Assembly: GCA_022794215.1 (NCBI GenBank)
Contig: JAAWEH010000013.1
Location: 1-40,256 of the forward strand
DNA length: 40,256 nucleotides
Direction of reading: 5' to 3'
DNA from: Oscillospiraceae bacterium
GTDB lineage: Bacteria > Bacillota > Clostridia > Oscillospirales > Oscillospiraceae
The notes below the pieces were generated by a model. That model was not told the origin of the DNA and ran no database searches. It saw only the letters and a list, made by a program, of their open reading frames with translations. Shown here piece after piece: positions 1 through 8,154 of the stretch; position 1 is the stretch's first letter, and each line of letters starts with the position of its first letter. Both the position numbers and the translations under genes were made by a program.

Positions 1-112
1 CAACAGCCGCCCGTTCCTTTTACTATAGTCTAATTTTGATTTGGCAGCACATAAACGCACCAAACTCTCTTCTTATCATTTTGCTGCCTTAACAAAAGCA
101 ACCGCAAAATAA

Positions 113-140
113 GCTCCTGATTTCTTGTGAAATCAGGAGC
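113..140 (-). terminator. Intrinsic terminator of the tRNA Met-Glu-Val operon
   Basis: A perfect 12-bp hairpin (gctcctgatttc / gaaatcaggagc) with a 4-nt loop lies just beyond the CCA end of tRNA-Val. On the minus strand it is followed by a T-rich stretch (TTATTTTG), so it ends the leftward tRNA transcript. Confidence 0.85.
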
Positions 141-144
141 TTTC

Positions 145-221
145 TGGTGGAGACTACTGGACTCGAACCAGTGACCTCATGCGTGTGAAGCATGCGCTCT
201 AACCAGCTGAGCTAAGCCTCC
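145..221 (-). tRNA. tRNA-Val (anticodon CAC)
   Basis: On the minus strand the cloverleaf has acceptor GGAGGCT pairing with AGTCTCC, an encoded CCA end, D arm GCTCAGCTGG, T arm GGTTCGAGTCC, and a 7-nt anticodon loop TTCACAC between CATGC and GCATG, giving anticodon CAC (codon GTG). It is the last gene of a three-tRNA operon. Confidence 0.95.
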
Positions 222-224
222 ATA

Positions 225-299
225 TGGTGACGCGTATGGGAATCGAACCCATGTTACCGCCGTGAAAGGGCGGTGTCTTAACCTCTTGACCAACGCGCC
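225..299 (-). tRNA. tRNA-Glu (anticodon TTC)
   Basis: Minus-strand cloverleaf with acceptor GGCGCGT/ACGCGTC, encoded CCA, anticodon stem CCGCC/GGCGG and loop CTTTCAC, giving anticodon TTC. It is the middle gene of the operon, 3 nt from tRNA-Val. Confidence 0.95.
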
Positions 300-370
300 A
301 TAGGTTGGTTCGGCGCATCCACGTCGCCTTGGAACTCCCCACAGAGCGCCCACCGGACGCCCTTGGGGAC

Positions 371-447
371 TGGTAGCGGCACCTGGATTCGAACCGGGGA
401 CACTACGGGTATGAACCGTATGCTCTAGCCAACTGAGCTATGCCGCC
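371..447 (-). tRNA. tRNA-Met (anticodon CAT, elongator type)
   Basis: Minus-strand cloverleaf with acceptor GGCGGCA, encoded CCA, and anticodon loop TTCATAC closed by TACGG/CCGTA. The paired first acceptor base and the lack of three consecutive G-C pairs in the anticodon stem argue for the elongator rather than the initiator. The 71-nt spacer to tRNA-Glu holds no further gene. Confidence 0.92.
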
Positions 448-475
448 ATGTAACCCCTCAAACAGGGCATGAATT

Positions 476-504
476 AGTATACCCGATTCCCTTTGAATTG
501 TCAA
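476..504 (-). promoter_or_regulatory. Sigma-A promoter of the tRNA operon
   Basis: On the minus strand, a perfect -35 TTGACA (499-504) and a -10 TATACT (476-481) are separated by exactly 17 bp, about 25 bp upstream of tRNA-Met. This is the strongest consensus promoter in the window, as expected for stable RNA. Confidence 0.9.
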
Positions 505-542
505 TCAAATTTTTCCCTTTTCATCACATTTTTCAAAAATTA

Positions 543-1232
543 TTATTCCACCTTATACCCCACGCCCCAAACCGTTTTGATAAACCTGGGGTGACCGCTG
601 GGATCCCCCAGCTTTTCCCGCAGCCGCCGTATGTGCACCATAACAGTGTTGTTCCGATCCAGGTATTTTTCTCCCCAAACCGTCTCAAACAGCTCCTCGG
701 CCGAGATAACCTTCCCCCGGTTGGCGCACAGTAGCCACAGAATGTCAAACTCAATGGGCGTCAAGCTCATCAACTCGTCATAAAGCCAGCACTGGTGGGT
801 CGTCTTATTAATGGTAAGCCCATTAATGCTCAGCTCATCCTCCGGCTCTTTATCCCCGCTGTTATAGCTGGTATACCGCCGCAGCTGCGCCTTTACCCGG
901 GCCACCAGCTCCAGGGGGCTAAAAGGTTTTGTCATGTAATCATCCGCCCCCACCGTAAGGCCGGTGATCTTATCTGTGTCCTCCGTTTTCGCCGTCAGCA
1001 TCAGAATCGGGAACTGATGCTCCTGCCGGATCTCCGCACAAAGGGTCATACCCGAAATATCGGGCAACATCACATCCAGCACCGCCAGATCGATCTTTTC
1101 CTGTTTCACGACCTCCAGCGCCTGCGTTCCCGTACCACAGGGAAACACCCGGAATCCTTCCCCTCTCAAATATACGCTTACCAGATCCGCAATTTCGGGT
1201 TCATCATCCACCACCAAAATATTCGCTTCCAT
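543..1232 (-). CDS. OmpR/PhoB-family response regulator, VanR-like
   Basis: A 229-residue DNA-binding response regulator. The N-terminal receiver (about 1-115) shows the acidic pair D9/D10, phospho-acceptor D53 in VLDVMLP, T80 and K102 (YMTKPF). The C-terminal half is a winged helix ending FIKTVWGVGYKVE. The motifs IADLV, GLTVGADDY, PLELVARVKAQLRRY and NNTVMVHIRRLREKL recall the VanR branch that controls glycopeptide-resistance or cell-wall genes. The ATG follows GGGAGGA. No histidine kinase gene is adjacent: downstream is the tRNA operon and upstream is a separately terminated operon, so the partner kinase must lie elsewhere or be absent. VanR similarity is from memory of motifs, and a role in vancomycin response is not shown. 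Confidence 0.88.
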   Translation of the reverse strand: MEANILVVDDEPEIADLVSVYLRGEGFRVFPCGTGTQALEVVKQEKIDLAVLDVMLPDISGMTLCAEIRQEHQFPILMLTAKTEDTDKITGLTVGADDYMTKPFSPLELVARVKAQLRRYTSYNSGDKEPEDELSINGLTINKTTHQCWLYDELMSLTPIEFDILWLLCANRGKVISAEELFETVWGEKYLDRNNTVMVHIRRLREKLGDPSGHPRFIKTVWGVGYKVE

Positions 1233-1267
1233 CCCAGGTTCCTCCCATCCAGCCGATTTCTGCTCTG

Positions 1268-1297
1268 ATTATATCCAAAAGCCCCCTTCGCCGTCAA
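1268..1297 (-). promoter_or_regulatory. Promoter of the response regulator, nested in a terminator
   Basis: On the minus strand, -35 TTGACG (1292-1297) and -10 TATAAT (1268-1273) are 18 bp apart. The -35 lies in the loop of the terminator hairpin that ends the upstream lipoprotein gene, so termination and re-initiation share the same 40 bp. Confidence 0.75.
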
Positions 1298-1310
1298 GGA
1301 GAAGGGGGCT
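1280..1310 (-). terminator. Terminator of the peptide-binding lipoprotein gene
   Basis: A 10-bp stem AGCCCCCTTC/GAAGGGGGCT with an 11-nt loop, followed on the minus strand by TTTTGG, 15 bp past the stop codon of the lipoprotein gene. Confidence 0.75.
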
Positions 1311-1325
1311 CTTGTCATAAAAACT

Positions 1326-2864
1326 TTAGAATTGCCGAATCCTCCAATTTTGGATCCCGGCAAATACATCCCTCTGGGTGGGCTCCGCCCCGGCCACTTG
1401 CCCCCATTGGGTCAGCAGGGAACCATTCTTAAAGCACAGCGGCACAATGGGCGCCATCTCCGCTACCCTGGCGCAAAGCTCTTTTGTCTCTCTCTCCCGC
1501 TCTTCCCCCTGGGCCGCTCGGCGTTTTTCCATCTGTTCCTGGGTCTGCCCATCCACAAATCCGCCATAATTCAGCCCTCCGCCAACGCCCAGCAAGGTCT
1601 CCAGGCCAAAATCGGCCGCAAGCACCGTTTCTCCCAAATAAAGATCGAACTGCCCCCGCTCCAGCGTGGAAACAAACTCATCCCAGGGCAGCTTATCCAA
1701 CGTAACCGCACACCCCAGCTCTCTCAGGGAGCTTGCCAGCGCCTCCGCTACGGTCACTTTGTAGGTGTTCTCCTGATTCACGACCAGTCGCAGACTCAAC
1801 TCTGTCCGGCCTCTCTGAAACCTCCCCTCTTCATTCCGGCTCCATCCCGCCTGGATCAGCATCTCTTCCGCCGCTGCCTGGTCAAAGCTCCATTGCTCCG
1901 CCAGCGCCCAGTCATACCCCTGGGCTTCAGGGTGAATCGGCAGTTCCGCGACCACAGCGTGTCCCGCCAGCAGCCGGTTTACTATATCCTCCCGGTTAAA
2001 GCTTCGGCCCACAGCCTGCCGCACTCTCTGATCCCGGCAAGCTCCGTCCTTCATATTACATCCTACATACAGCATGGAGGTCGTGGGATAATCCGTTGTC
2101 TCCAGCCTCCCCGAATATCCCAACACATTGGTTCCGATCAAATCAGCATCCACCAGGGAAATCTCCTTGGCATCAAAGGCATAGACCAGATCGTCTCCAG
2201 CCCCCACCGTCCGCAGCGGGATCGTCTCCAGCGGCATTTGCGTCCCCTCCCGGGCCGTCAGCTGCAGTCCGCTCTCCTTCTCTTCCAAAAAATAGGGTCC
2301 CGTTCCCAGGGGCCGCAGAGGATCCTCTCCCTTTTTGATCACCGGAATATCCAGCAGGGCCGGAAGGGCCCCATTGGGCCGGGACAGAGTGATTCGCACC
2401 CACTCTCCATCCTCTGTTACCCGAGTGATATCCGCCAACCGGGTGCTATACCGTGCACTCCGGCGGGCCTCATTCAAGGATTCCACCACCTCCCGGGCTG
2501 TCAGCGGCGTTCCATCGGAAAAGCTGGCTTCTGCAAGCTGAAAACTCCAATCCAGCCCATCCTCACTGACCAAATAGTTTTTGCAAAGATCCTCTTCCGC
2601 CTCAAAGCGGCCGTTCAAAGCAAACAGGCCCCGGTACAGCAAAGGCGCTATGGTCAAATTCAGCCGGTTGACCCCTGTAATGGGATGAAACCCCGCAGCA
2701 GGGTAGCAGGGCAGCACAAAATCCAGTGTTTCTTTTTCCTCCGCAGGCGCCGACGTTGCCTTGGGCTGGGGCGTATCCACCCCCTCCGGCTCCGGCCCGG
2801 CGCACCCGCCCAAAAGCAGGGCCCCCGCCAAAGTAAGGGTCAATAGTCGCTTCATGCTTTTCAT
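1326..2864 (-). CDS. Peptide-type ABC solute-binding lipoprotein (SBP family 5)
   Basis: A 512-residue extracytoplasmic binding protein of the DppA/OppA/MppA class. The signal peptide MKSMKRLLTLTLAGALLLGGC ends in a lipobox (LGGC), so the mature protein should be lipid-anchored outside the cell. The body carries family-5 features: YRGLFALNG near the start, an SDGTPLTAREVVESL segment, GTGPYFL, and VRQAVGRSFNREDIVNRL. The ATG at 2864 is chosen because TGAGGTG lies just upstream; the open frame continues another 24 codons into pgeF, but that part lacks any signal character. It begins 8 nt after the pgeF stop, whose TGA is part of its ribosome-binding site, so the two are co-transcribed. No permease or ATPase gene accompanies it; the ligand (oligopeptide or murein peptide) is unknown. 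Confidence 0.85.
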   Translation of the reverse strand: MKSMKRLLTLTLAGALLLGGCAGPEPEGVDTPQPKATSAPAEEKETLDFVLPCYPAAGFHPITGVNRLNLTIAPLLYRGLFALNGRFEAEEDLCKNYLVSEDGLDWSFQLAEASFSDGTPLTAREVVESLNEARRSARYSTRLADITRVTEDGEWVRITLSRPNGALPALLDIPVIKKGEDPLRPLGTGPYFLEEKESGLQLTAREGTQMPLETIPLRTVGAGDDLVYAFDAKEISLVDADLIGTNVLGYSGRLETTDYPTTSMLYVGCNMKDGACRDQRVRQAVGRSFNREDIVNRLLAGHAVVAELPIHPEAQGYDWALAEQWSFDQAAAEEMLIQAGWSRNEEGRFQRGRTELSLRLVVNQENTYKVTVAEALASSLRELGCAVTLDKLPWDEFVSTLERGQFDLYLGETVLAADFGLETLLGVGGGLNYGGFVDGQTQEQMEKRRAAQGEERERETKELCARVAEMAPIVPLCFKNGSLLTQWGQVAGAEPTQRDVFAGIQNWRIRQF

Positions 2865-2872
2865 TTCGCACC

Positions 2873-3682
2873 TCACAGCAGAGATATTAGGGCTGCCTGA
2901 CTGCCCCGCTCTCCCTTGGTATACCGATGGGACCAATATTTATCCGGTTTACATAATGTGCAATCCCCAGATATGTCTATGTTTGTAGACAAAATGCCGG
3001 ATCGATTCAGCCGCAGTGTGTTGATCCCTTTTAAGTCCACCTTGAATTTTCCTTCTGCACCCGCGGAAATATAGGGCAGCGCCGCCGCTCCCAGGGCCGC
3101 CGTCATAGCATTGGGCACATCCTCTCCCGTCTCAAAACAGCACCGAGAAATTCCGGGCCCAATGGCCGCCACCATATCCGCCGGCCGGCAGCCATAGAGA
3201 GCGACCATTTTTTCTACCGCCCTCTCCACGATCCCCATTGCCGTCCCGCGCCACCCGGCATGAACGGCTCCGATCACCCGCCGCACCGGGTCACACAGGA
3301 GGATGGTCAGACAGTCCGCTCCAAACACCGTCAATGTGATCCCCGGCACATCGGTGATCAGCCCGTCCGCATCATAATCCACCCGGCGGTCTAACCCTTT
3401 TCCCATATCCGCAGTGGTAACGCATCTTATTTGATCCCCATGAACCTGACTGGAAAAAACCATTTTCCCCATGTCCACTCCAAGGGCCGAACAGACCCGC
3501 CCATAATTTTCCCGCACCCGCTCCGGCCGATCTCCCCGGTTGGCGCCCAAATTAAGGCTGGCATAGATCCCCTCTGACACCCCTCCTGCCCGGGTGGTAA
3601 AACCATGGGCCACCCCCGCCTCGGTCAGCCGGGGAGAAACCTGAAGCAGGATCCCCCCCACCGTTTTATCCATCAACTCCAT
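2873..3682 (-). CDS. pgeF: Peptidoglycan editing factor PgeF (YfiH/LACC1 family)
   Basis: A 269-residue protein of the multicopper-oxidase-like laccase-domain family, now known mainly as a hydrolase or editor that removes wrongly incorporated muropeptides (L-Ser for L-Ala), and as a purine nucleoside enzyme in some members. The metal or active-site residues are visible as H81 (QVHGDQ), C124 (FGADCLTILL) and H141 (AVHAGWRG), followed by GPGISRCCFETGEDV. The ATG follows AAAGGAG. It is the first gene of a two-gene operon with the peptide-binding lipoprotein, which fits a cell-wall theme. No convincing promoter is seen in the 150 bp upstream. Confidence 0.92.
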   Translation of the reverse strand: MELMDKTVGGILLQVSPRLTEAGVAHGFTTRAGGVSEGIYASLNLGANRGDRPERVRENYGRVCSALGVDMGKMVFSSQVHGDQIRCVTTADMGKGLDRRVDYDADGLITDVPGITLTVFGADCLTILLCDPVRRVIGAVHAGWRGTAMGIVERAVEKMVALYGCRPADMVAAIGPGISRCCFETGEDVPNAMTAALGAAALPYISAGAEGKFKVDLKGINTLRLNRSGILSTNIDISGDCTLCKPDKYWSHRYTKGERGSQAALISLL

Positions 3683-3830
3683 TTTGACTCCTTTCCCTGT
3701 GCCCCGAATCTCCGTGTGTCTACAATTTGCAACACAGTCAATCCATTGCAGTGCAACAGACTACATCTTTCATCAGTCTCCCGCTTTTCCTCCTTGCCGC
3801 CCGCTGACGGCAACCTTCGTCTTTCAAAAA

Positions 3831-3869
3831 TGCAGCCCTCACCGCCCTGGCTGGCCGGTGAGGGCTGCA
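3831..3869 (-). terminator. Terminator of secA
   Basis: A 14-bp perfect stem TGCAGCCCTCACCG/CGGTGAGGGCTGCA with an 11-nt loop, followed on the minus strand by TTTTTGAAAG, 19 bp past the secA stop. The remaining 148 bp to pgeF hold no gene that I can support. Confidence 0.9.
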
Positions 3870-3887
3870 CATTGTCCCATTCAAAAC

Positions 3888-6650
3888 TTACATATCCTCT
3901 TCGGTGTGATATTCTTTACAGTCACACTTTTTCCATTTCTTCCCGCTTCCGCAGGGGCAGGGATCGTTGCGGCCGATCTTGATCCCCTTGCGAACCACCG
4001 GCCGCTTTTGAACCGTGCCGTCTCCACCGCCGGATTCACCGGTGACCTTGGCCACCCGCTCCCGCTTTACTTCTCCCTGGGGCTGGATCCGGGCCAGGAA
4101 GAGCCGGCGCACCGTCTCCTCCTGGATGGCGGCCACCATCTCTTCAAACATATCATAGCCTTCCCGTTTATATTCGATCACCGGGTTATTTTGTCCGTAT
4201 GCCCGCAGGCCAATTCCCTGGCGCAGCTCGGTCATGGCGTCAATGTGATCCATCCAGTATTCGTCTACCACCCGGAGCATGATCACCCGCTCCAGTTCCC
4301 GCATCAGCACTCCGCCCAAAGCCTGCTCCTTGGCGGCATAGAGGGTCGTGGCCCGCTCCACCAGCTGATCGGTCAGCTCTCCGGCGGTGAAGCCCTTCAG
4401 CTCCTCATCGGTATACTTCAGCTCATCAGGCCCCAGGAACAACCCTCTAAAATGCTCCGTGGCCGCCCGCCAACCCTCGCTGTCCAGATGGTCATGCTCT
4501 CCCATGTGACCCTGAACCGCATTTTCAATGCTGCTGACCAGCATTTTCTGGATGCTCTCCTTCAGATCCTCCCCATCCAGCACCTGCCGGCGCTGCTTGT
4601 AGATGACCTCCCGCTGGGTGTTCATCACATCGTCGTATTCCAAAACCGTCTTTCGGGTCTGGAAATTCCGGGACTCCACCTGCTTCTGGGCGTTTTCAAT
4701 GGCGTTGGTCAGCATCTTCTGCTCAATGGGGGTATCCTCGTCCACCCCCAGCTTATCCATCATGGCCATAACCCGCTCGGAGCCAAACAGCCGCATAATG
4801 TCATCCTCCAGCGAGAGGAAAAACCGGGTCTCACCGGGGTCTCCCTGCCGTCCGGCACGGCCCCGGAGCTGGTTGTCGATCCGTCGGGACTCGTGGCGCT
4901 CTGTGCCCACAATAAACAGTCCGCCGGCCTCTCTCACCTTCTCCGCCTCGGGTCTGATCTCTTCCTTATACTTGGCCTCCGCCTCCCGGAATGCCTTCCG
5001 CGCATCCAGGATCTCCTGGTCGTCCGTCTCGGCAAAGCCGGTGGCCTCCGCGATAAGCTCGTCGGACATGCCCATTTTCCGCAGATCGGCCTTGGCCAGG
5101 AACTCGGCGTTGCCGCCCAGCATAATATCGGTACCACGTCCGGCCATGTTGGTGGCCACAGTGACCGCTCCAAACTTGCCCGCCTGGGCTACGATCTCCG
5201 CTTCCTTCTCATGGTTCTTGGCGTTGAGCACGTTGTGCTTGATCCCCTGGCGCTTGAGCATATCGGATAAGATCTCCGACTTTTCAATGGAGATGGTACC
5301 CACCAGTACAGGCTGCCCCTTCTGGTGGCACTCCTGGATCTGGCGGATCACCGCCCGGAACTTGCCCGCCTCAGTCTTATAGACCACGTCATCGTGATCC
5401 TCCCGGGCAATGGGCCGGTTGGTGGGGATCTCCACCACGTCCAGGGCGTAGGTGCCGTTGAACTCCTCTTCCTCGGTGATGCCGGTGCCCGTCATACCCG
5501 AAAGCTTTCCATAAAGCCGGAAATAATTCTGGAAGGTGATGGTGGCCAGGGTTTTGCTCTCCCGCTGAACGTCCACGCCCTCCTTCGCCTCAATCGCCTG
5601 GTGGAGGCCTTCCGAATACCGCCGGCCAAACATAAGCCGTCCGGTAAACTCATCCACAATGATGATCTGGCCATCCTTCACCACATAGTCGATATCCCGC
5701 TTCATCAGTCCCCGGGCGCGAATGGCCTGGTTGATGTGATGGCTCAGGGTGGAGTTCTCCGGATCAGACAGGTTCTCCACATTAAACGCCTTCTCTGCCT
5801 TGGCCACGCCCCGGGCAGTAAGGGTCACCGTCTTCGCCTTCTCATCCACGATATAGTCGGCGTCCAGATCGGGGTCTTCCTCTTCCTTGGCGTCAGTCTT
5901 GGCATACCGCTGGCAGCGCAGTCCGGCAGCAAAGTGATCCGCAATCTGATAGAGCTGGGTAGACTGATCCCCCTGGCCGGAAATGATCAGCGGGGTTCTG
6001 GCCTCGTCGATCAAAATGGAGTCCACCTCGTCCACAATGGCAAAGGCATGTCCCCGCTGGACCAGCTCCTGGGCATAGATGGCCATGTTGTCCCGCAGAT
6101 AGTCAAAGCCAAATTCATTGTTGGTGCCGTAGGTAATGTCGGCGGCATAGGAAGCCTTCCGATCCCTGGGTTCTATATCATGGATCACCAGGCCCACCGT
6201 CAGTCCCAAGAAGCGGTAGAGCTTGCCCATCCACTCCGAGTCACGCTTGGCCAGGTAATCGTTGACCGTAACGATGTGCACCCCTTCCCCCGCAAGGGCG
6301 TTGAGGTAAGCCGGCAGAGTGGCCACCAAGGTCTTGCCTTCACCGGTGCGCATCTCGGCGATCCGCCCCTGGTGGAGAATGATGCCGCCGATAAGCTGCA
6401 CCCGGTAAGGCCGCAGCCCCAGCACCCGGTCAGAGGCCTCCCGGCAGACCGCAAAGGCTTCCGGCAGAATATCGTCCAGCGTCTCGCCGTTGCGCAGCCG
6501 CTCTTTGAACTCCGGGGTCTTGGCCTGAAGCTCTGCATCCGTAAGGGCCTTATAGGGCTCCTCAAGGGCTTCGATCTTCCGCACCAAAGGTTCCAGCGCC
6601 TTAACCTCTTTTTCAGAAGTCGTCCCAAATAACTTTCGTAAAATACCCAT
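3888..6650 (-). CDS. secA: Preprotein translocase ATPase SecA
   Basis: A 920-residue motor ATPase that drives unfolded preproteins through SecYEG at the membrane. Visible features in order: Walker [12 protein letters not shown] (about 100-110), the DEAD-like [15 protein letters not shown], the preprotein-binding region between the two nucleotide-binding folds, [39 protein letters not shown] and [21 protein letters not shown]. The C-terminal zinc-binding SEC-C tail reads [15 protein letters not shown]. The start at MGILRKLFG is chosen from an AAAGGTG site nine bases upstream and from family length; the frame stays open 38 codons further upstream but without family similarity. It is monocistronic between two terminators. 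Confidence 0.97.
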   Translation of the reverse strand: MGILRKLFGTTSEKEVKALEPLVRKIEALEEPYKALTDAELQAKTPEFKERLRNGETLDDILPEAFAVCREASDRVLGLRPYRVQLIGGIILHQGRIAEMRTGEGKTLVATLPAYLNALAGEGVHIVTVNDYLAKRDSEWMGKLYRFLGLTVGLVIHDIEPRDRKASYAADITYGTNNEFGFDYLRDNMAIYAQELVQRGHAFAIVDEVDSILIDEARTPLIISGQGDQSTQLYQIADHFAAGLRCQRYAKTDAKEEEDPDLDADYIVDEKAKTVTLTARGVAKAEKAFNVENLSDPENSTLSHHINQAIRARGLMKRDIDYVVKDGQIIIVDEFTGRLMFGRRYSEGLHQAIEAKEGVDVQRESKTLATITFQNYFRLYGKLSGMTGTGITEEEEFNGTYALDVVEIPTNRPIAREDHDDVVYKTEAGKFRAVIRQIQECHQKGQPVLVGTISIEKSEILSDMLKRQGIKHNVLNAKNHEKEAEIVAQAGKFGAVTVATNMAGRGTDIMLGGNAEFLAKADLRKMGMSDELIAEATGFAETDDQEILDARKAFREAEAKYKEEIRPEAEKVREAGGLFIVGTERHESRRIDNQLRGRAGRQGDPGETRFFLSLEDDIMRLFGSERVMAMMDKLGVDEDTPIEQKMLTNAIENAQKQVESRNFQTRKTVLEYDDVMNTQREVIYKQRRQVLDGEDLKESIQKMLVSSIENAVQGHMGEHDHLDSEGWRAATEHFRGLFLGPDELKYTDEELKGFTAGELTDQLVERATTLYAAKEQALGGVLMRELERVIMLRVVDEYWMDHIDAMTELRQGIGLRAYGQNNPVIEYKREGYDMFEEMVAAIQEETVRRLFLARIQPQGEVKRERVAKVTGESGGGDGTVQKRPVVRKGIKIGRNDPCPCGSGKKWKKCDCKEYHTEEDM

Positions 6651-6711
6651 TATTCTTGACACCTTTCGTTTTTCGGTGATTTTCTCTTTGGAGTTAAACT
6701 CATACGAATAT

Positions 6712-6720
6712 AATATACCA
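6712..6720 (-). promoter_or_regulatory. Candidate extended -10 promoter of secA
   Basis: On the minus strand TGG directly precedes TATATT (6712-6717), an extended -10 element, about 60 bp upstream of the secA start codon. Only a poor T-rich -35 is seen. Confidence 0.45.
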
Positions 6721-6779
6721 CATTTTTCCCCAATAAAAAAGAGGAATTTATGAACAATGGGCAATGAATCAAAAAAAGG

Positions 6780-6806
6780 GGGGGCGCTCCACCCGGAAGC
6801 GCCCCC
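6780..6806 (-). terminator. Terminator of the PatB-like lyase gene
   Basis: A 9-bp stem gggggcgct/agcgccccc followed on the minus strand by CCTTTTTTT, four bases past the stop codon. A T tract on the other strand makes it potentially bidirectional. Confidence 0.88.
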
Positions 6807-6809
6807 TTT

Positions 6810-8009
6810 TTATCCGTTAAACACGTACTGATCCAGCCGTTCAAAAGCCTCCTGCACCCTGCTCAGGGGGAGAGCCAGATTCATGCGAATGTGACAGGGG
6901 CCATGGAATGGCCGCCCGTCCTGCCATAAAACCCCTACCTCCCAGCCTGCCTTCTGCACCTGGTCAATGCTCTTTCCATGCTCCCGGCACCAGCCGGAGC
7001 AATCCAAAAACAGCATATAAGTTCCCTGGGGCCTGGAAACCTCCACCCCCTTAAAGTGCTCCTTAATATATGTACAGGCGTAGTCCACATTGCCCTCCAG
7101 CACCTGCCGCAGCTGTTCCAGCCACTGCTCTCCCTCCGGCCCATAGGCCCCCAGCAAAGCATACATGGACAGCAGGTTCATCTCATTGTAATGTGAAAGC
7201 GACGCCTCCCGCTCTACCCGCTCCCGGAGCCATTTATTATATATAATGTGGTAAGACCCCACCAGCCCCGCCAGGTTAAAGGTCTTGGAGGGCGCATATA
7301 AAGCCACCGTACGCTCCCGGGCATCCTCGCTCACCGATTGGGTCGGTGTATGGGTGTACCCAGGCAGGATCAAATCGGACCAGATCTCATCGGAAATCAC
7401 ATACACATTATACTTTCTGCAAAGCTCCATAAACCCCTGGATCTCTTCCCTCTCCCACACCCGTCCGCACGGGTTGTGGGGAGAACAAAAAATCGCGGCG
7501 TGAATATGGTTTTCCTTCAGCCGCTGTTCCATGTCGGAGAGGTTCATGCGCCAGATGCCTTGGGGGTCTTTTTTGAGGGGGGAGTGGACAATGCGGTAGC
7601 CGTTTGCACTTAGGGCCTCAGTAAATCCAATGTAGGTTGGGGAGTGGATCAGCACACTGTCGCCGGCGGAGCAAAGGACTTTTAAGGTGCTGATAACACC
7701 CCCTAAAACCCCGTTTTGGTACCCAATATGCCCCTTTTCCAGCCCGGTCACATTGTTGCGCTTTTTCTGCCAGCGGAGGATGGCTTCATAATATTCCTCC
7801 CGAGGCTCAAAGTAGCCGTAGCAGGGATGTTTTGTCCGCTCTATGATGGTCTCCGGAATGGTGGGGCAGGCGGGAAAGTTCATGTCTGCCACCCACATGG
7901 GAATCTGGTCAAACCCCTCCCGGATCTTGCCGAAGAGCTCCTCCGCCCCGTCCAGGGCAATGGCATCCCTGCCCTTCCGCTCTATAATACTGGTAAAATC
8001 ATAGATCAT
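6810..8009 (-). CDS. PatB/MalY-type PLP-dependent C-S lyase (class I/II aminotransferase fold)
   Basis: A 399-residue fold-type I pyridoxal-phosphate enzyme. Family members cleave the C-S bond of cystathionine or cysteine conjugates, giving a thiol, pyruvate and ammonia. The typical start MIYDFTSIIERKG, the WVADMNFP motif, PTYIGF, the N179-containing SPHNPCGRVW, D207 in VISDEIW and the Schiff-base lysine K242 in SKTFNLAGL are all present. The start is the ATG at 8009, preceded by GGGGAGGACAGGA; upstream codons in the open frame precede the family start. It is monocistronic. Whether it serves methionine biosynthesis, maltose-type regulation or conjugate breakdown cannot be read from context. 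Confidence 0.9.
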   Translation of the reverse strand: MIYDFTSIIERKGRDAIALDGAEELFGKIREGFDQIPMWVADMNFPACPTIPETIIERTKHPCYGYFEPREEYYEAILRWQKKRNNVTGLEKGHIGYQNGVLGGVISTLKVLCSAGDSVLIHSPTYIGFTEALSANGYRIVHSPLKKDPQGIWRMNLSDMEQRLKENHIHAAIFCSPHNPCGRVWEREEIQGFMELCRKYNVYVISDEIWSDLILPGYTHTPTQSVSEDARERTVALYAPSKTFNLAGLVGSYHIIYNKWLRERVEREASLSHYNEMNLLSMYALLGAYGPEGEQWLEQLRQVLEGNVDYACTYIKEHFKGVEVSRPQGTYMLFLDCSGWCREHGKSIDQVQKAGWEVGVLWQDGRPFHGPCHIRMNLALPLSRVQEAFERLDQYVFNG

Positions 8010-8045
8010 GGTGATCCTGTCCTCCCCTTTTTGATCTTTTCCCCC

Positions 8046-8074
8046 ATTATACACACTTTTCTTCCGGAACACCA
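8046..8074 (-). promoter_or_regulatory. Candidate promoter of the PatB-like gene
   Basis: A consensus -10 TATAAT on the minus strand (8046-8051) lies 37 bp upstream of the ATG; the hexamer 17 bp further (TGGTGT) is a poor -35. It lies back to back with the rlmD promoter. Confidence 0.4.
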
Positions 8075-8086
8075 CACCGAATTCTC

Positions 8087-8115
8087 TTTACCTCCCGCCC
8101 GGGCCGTGCTAAACT
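8087..8115 (+). promoter_or_regulatory. Promoter of rlmD
   Basis: TTTACC (8087-8092) and TAAACT (8110-8115) with a 17-bp spacer, 39 bp upstream of the start codon. It is divergent from the PatB-like gene. Confidence 0.65.
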
Positions 8116-8154
8116 ATGGTTAAAGATTTTTCCATTTGCTGAAAGGAGTCCGCC

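Noticed and set aside
543-1232. A vancomycin-resistance operon
   Set aside because: Only a VanR-like regulator is present. No vanS, vanH, ligase or vanX-type gene occurs in the window.
3684-6632. Two long plus-strand open frames opposite secA (3684-5270 and 5325-6632)
   Set aside because: Antisense shadows of secA, without ribosome-binding sites or recognisable domains.
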